From SFTJ01 sp051871555 (lineage in GTDB: Bacteria > Bacteroidota > Bacteroidia > Bacteroidales > Muribaculaceae): a stretch of DNA of 7,738 bases. Below are positions 5,049-7,738 of the stretch, one piece after another. Position 1 is the first letter of the stretch, and each line of letters opens with the position of its first letter. The notes under the pieces are model-generated. The model saw only the letters and a list, made by a program, of their open reading frames with translations, ran no database searches and was not told the DNA's origin. The stretch lies in contig JBJECZ010000086.1 of assembly GCA_051871555.1 (NCBI GenBank), positions 1 through 7,738 of the forward strand. Direction: 5' to 3'. A program made the position numbers and the translations under genes.

Positions 5049-7556
5049 TTATTCGTCATTGGCGCGGTATAGCATATATGCTGCGTTAAGAATTTTGTTG
5101 CGCAGCAACTGCGGATAATCGGGGTGGTCGGCAAGAAACTGCTTCACCTCGCGGTAAGCCTCAGGGCTGCGATGAGCGGACAGCAGCGCCGAACACCATC
5201 GGGCAGGGAAGAAGATGTCGCCGGTGCGTTGCACATCTTGTAGCGCCTCGAGCGCTGGGCGGATGTATTTCACGGCGTGCTTTTGGCGTGTGGGATAGTT
5301 CAGCATGCTCATCACGCTGGCAGTCCACGGCTCTATTCGGCGGTTTTCGGGCTTCAGCAGCGACATGAAAAGGCTGTCGAGATAAGCCTCGTCGTCAATG
5401 GTGGCGCGGCTTATGAAGTCGAAACGGCGCACTCGGTCGGGGTTGTTGATTCTGTAGCGTTGAGTCATGAACACCTCGTCGCTCATGTCGGGACGGGTGA
5501 GCATCAGCTGATAAGCAATGTTGGTGTAATCGTTGTCGTTGAGGAAAGTGCGCCTGCCCACCTTCCAGGCATAGTAAATTTCGCCCACAGCCTCCTCGGT
5601 GATGGCTGCGCGTGCCATCAATCGGTAGGCGTTTTGCTCGGTGGAGGGGATAGGGGCATTGATGTAAAGGTCGATGATGCGGTTTTCGGCAGCAATGCGA
5701 GCCACCGAATCGAGTTCCCACAGCGGGGCGTCGATATATGAGAAAAGCGTTGACGCCGTGAGCGGATTGGTTTCCTTTTCGATGCTGCTAAACAAGTTCT
5801 CCAGCCACTCGTTGGTGCCGATTTTGCGGTTAAGCCAATTTTCGTGCAGCGCCACCAGTGTGGCTTGGCGCGTGGCTCCTTTCTGCTTTTGCCAGTTGTT
5901 CAGCCAGTAGGTCAATTCTTCAGATGTTGAGGTGAAAAATCCGTAGCCTTTGCCGTCGACGTTTGGCACAATGTGCCAGTCGCCACCATCGGGCAATGTG
6001 GCAGAAAAAACGCTGTCGGCGCCGAAGGTAATGTCGAACTGCTTTTCGGTCGACCCGTTGGTGATATAAGCCGTGAATGTTTGATGCCAAATTGCACCGC
6101 GTTTCAGCGGGTCGTGCTGCGTGGCAGTGAATCGGTTGCCGTCAACCTTCATCTCGATGGTGGGCATACCGCGGCGGTTCACCCACATGTGGCTGTATTG
6201 TGCTATTGGTTTGTCGGTGTGTTTGGCAAGAATGTCAATCAGGTCTGCCCACGATGCGTTGCCGTAGGCGTAGGTGGTGAGGTATTCACGCAGTCCGTTG
6301 CGGAAAGCTTCTTCGCCCATCATTTGCACCAATCCGCGCATCATCACCGGAGCTTTGTTGTAGATGATGTTGTTGTAAATCAGTCCGGCATTCGCCAGGT
6401 TGTCGAGGTCCTGCTGAATGGCGGTGCCGCCTTGAGTGCGGTCTTCGCTCATGGCTGCCTGAACATATCCTTTCACCCAATTGAGATTGTGGTCGATGTC
6501 GGGGAATTGAGGCGCCGTGATTTGTGCGGCAAAATAGTTGGCAAACACCTCCTTAATCCACACGTCGGAGAACCATGGCATAGTAACATAGTCGCCAAAC
6601 CACATGTGGGCGGTTTCGTGAGCGATGAGCGAGGCGCGCGCCAGTTCCTCGTCGGGCGTAGGGTTTTGGGGCAGGAACAGAGTGTTGTCGTTGTAGAATG
6701 TGGCTCCGGTGTGCTCCATGCCGCCGAATTGAAATCCCGGCAGCACCACAAACTCATATTTCGCAAAAGGATATTTGATGCCGGTGTATTCCTCCAGCCA
6801 ATGCAGCGAGTAAGCCACTTGCTTGAATATGTCGTTGAGTTGGCGAATGCGCTCGGGGTCAGTCTCGCGGTAATAAGCCCCGATAGTGCGGTCGCCGTCG
6901 GGATACTCGATGTGCTTAAACACGCCGGCTGCAAAAGCAAACAGATAGGTGCTGAGTGGTTCGGTAGGCGAAAAACGCACGGTTTTGCGGCCCGATTTCA
7001 CTTTCGTGCTTGCTATCGCGGTGTTCGACACCGCCTCCCACGCCTCGGGCACGGTTAGCGACAGCACAAACGATGCTTTCATGTCGGGTTGGTCGAAGCA
7101 CGGAAACGCTGTGCGGGCGCGGTCGGGCACAAACAACGTGTAAAGATAGTCGGCGTTGCGGTTCAGCGACTGGTTGCCGCAGACAAAGCTGATTGCCACG
7201 TTGTTTTTGCCTTTCTTAGTGACGTTGGCAGGGATAATGATATGCTCGTTGGCGATTGTTGGCGAAATGGTTTTACCGTTCACTTTGCACGAGAGAATGT
7301 GTTCGGCATCTTCGCGGAAGTCGAGCACCACGTCTTGCTTCTGCGCAAGAGCGAAAGAAATGGTCATGTTGCCGTTGATGTCGTCAGTGTGCTGTTGCGG
7401 TATGTCGAGGGCAATGTCGTAGCGCACGTTGCTGATTGACGCTTTGCGTTCAATTGCCAGTTGCTTCGGCACTCCCGCCTCGGGCAGTGCAGCGGTTGCT
7501 TGAAAAGGAATAATGGCAATCAATGCCAGTTGCAGAAAAAGCAATATTGTTTTCAT
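5049..7556 (-). CDS. Secreted M1-family zinc aminopeptidase
   Basis: The protein has 835 residues. It starts with a signal peptide (MKTILLFLQL..., likely cut after ATA at 20-22) and no lipobox, so it is probably periplasmic. The N-terminal beta domain covers roughly 40-215. The catalytic domain carries GGMEH (278-282), the M1 exopeptidase motif usually written GxMEN. The zinc motif is HETAH (313-317), with Glu314 as base and the third ligand Glu336 in WIKEVFANYF, which gives the exact HEXXH-X18-E spacing. Tyr399 in IIYNKAP is the probable transition-state tyrosine. A helical C-terminal part follows. The enzyme removes N-terminal residues from peptides, presumably to supply amino acids from imported protein fragments. 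It is a single gene with its own promoter, convergent with the phosphatase gene. The gene looks intact. Substrate preference cannot be read from the sequence. Confidence 0.95.
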   Translation of the reverse strand: MKTILLFLQLALIAIIPFQATAALPEAGVPKQLAIERKASISNVRYDIALDIPQQHTDDINGNMTISFALAQKQDVVLDFREDAEHILSCKVNGKTISPTIANEHIIIPANVTKKGKNNVAISFVCGNQSLNRNADYLYTLFVPDRARTAFPCFDQPDMKASFVLSLTVPEAWEAVSNTAIASTKVKSGRKTVRFSPTEPLSTYLFAFAAGVFKHIEYPDGDRTIGAYYRETDPERIRQLNDIFKQVAYSLHWLEEYTGIKYPFAKYEFVVLPGFQFGGMEHTGATFYNDNTLFLPQNPTPDEELARASLIAHETAHMWFGDYVTMPWFSDVWIKEVFANYFAAQITAPQFPDIDHNLNWVKGYVQAAMSEDRTQGGTAIQQDLDNLANAGLIYNNIIYNKAPVMMRGLVQMMGEEAFRNGLREYLTTYAYGNASWADLIDILAKHTDKPIAQYSHMWVNRRGMPTIEMKVDGNRFTATQHDPLKRGAIWHQTFTAYITNGSTEKQFDITFGADSVFSATLPDGGDWHIVPNVDGKGYGFFTSTSEELTYWLNNWQKQKGATRQATLVALHENWLNRKIGTNEWLENLFSSIEKETNPLTASTLFSYIDAPLWELDSVARIAAENRIIDLYINAPIPSTEQNAYRLMARAAITEEAVGEIYYAWKVGRRTFLNDNDYTNIAYQLMLTRPDMSDEVFMTQRYRINNPDRVRRFDFISRATIDDEAYLDSLFMSLLKPENRRIEPWTASVMSMLNYPTRQKHAVKYIRPALEALQDVQRTGDIFFPARWCSALLSAHRSPEAYREVKQFLADHPDYPQLLRNKILNAAYMLYRANDE

Positions 7557-7586
7557 GAACGAAATGTTTATCAGGTTCTTCTACTG

Positions 7587-7594
7587 CAAAAATA
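7587..7594 (-). promoter_or_regulatory. Bacteroidetes -7 element for the aminopeptidase gene
   Basis: On the minus strand this reads TATTTTTG, an exact TAnnTTTG match, 30 bases before the ATG at 7556. The distance equals that seen for lpxB. A TTG lies only 13 bases further upstream, shorter than the usual -33 spacing. Confidence 0.55.
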
Positions 7595-7698
7595 CTAATA
7601 ATTTGCTCAACTTTAGCATCCAACCCCCACGCTCCGCAAAAAATAATTGCCAAACTGATTCTGCCCAGCAGGACATAGCAGGAGGGGCGCATCACATA

Positions 7699-7738
7699 CC
7701 GTGGGTTACGCTTCGCTCACCCACGGCTAAGTCCCGTC
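7699..7738 (-). repeat. Palindromic two-hairpin repeat element, copy 3, cut by the window end
   Basis: This is the reverse complement of 592-631 with three differences, all in the hairpin loop and all transitions. The arms CCGTGGGT (7699-7706) and ACCCACGG (7719-7726) and the adjoining CTAAGTCCCGTC (7727-7738) are identical to copy 1. The rest of the element, including the short hairpin, should continue beyond the window. Confidence 0.85.

Noticed and set aside
5973..7058. A 361-codon open frame antisense to the aminopeptidase gene
   Set aside because: It lies wholly within the M1 peptidase gene, has no recognisable domain, and is explained by GC-biased codons on the other strand.

Overview
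The window looks like a chromosomal segment of a gut-type Bacteroidales bacterium, perhaps Muribaculaceae-like. The evidence is the Bacteroidetes -7 promoter element (TAnnTTTG) in front of several genes, A-rich ribosome-binding regions in place of strong Shine-Dalgarno sites, a lipoprotein whose export signal fits this phylum, and a small TPR protein of a type I associate with this phylum. Family-level placement is inference.

Layout. (1) Positions 1-491 hold the 3' end of a formylglycine-generating-enzyme (FGE/SUMF1)-fold gene. Its last ~100 bases have the codon pattern of a diversity-generating retroelement (DGR) variable region: runs of NNC codons between invariant residues, then an adenine-free GC-rich tail and a hairpin just past the stop. 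(2) Positions 492-1117 have no convincing gene. They hold two copies of a two-hairpin palindromic element in opposite orientation, an 18-bp inverted repeat around an AT-rich loop, and a 20-bp perfect palindrome. (3) Positions 1118-4987 hold ordinary genes: a small TPR protein (+), then folB and an upstream beta-helix lipoprotein gene (both -, probably one operon), then divergently lpxB and a low-molecular-weight tyrosine phosphatase (both +, tightly linked). (4) Positions 5049-7556 (-) hold a secreted M1-family aminopeptidase with its own promoter. (5) The window ends inside a third copy of the palindromic element, inverted relative to the first copy ~7 kb away.

How it fits together. LpxB makes the lipid A disaccharide and FolB acts in folate synthesis. 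The beta-helix lipoprotein and the aminopeptidase act in the envelope or periplasm. These genes are mostly housekeeping. The notable part is the left edge: a putative hypervariable ligand-binding protein next to a cluster of mobile-looking repeats. No reverse transcriptase and no template repeat lie in the window, so if the DGR interpretation is right they must lie left of the window or act from elsewhere in the genome.
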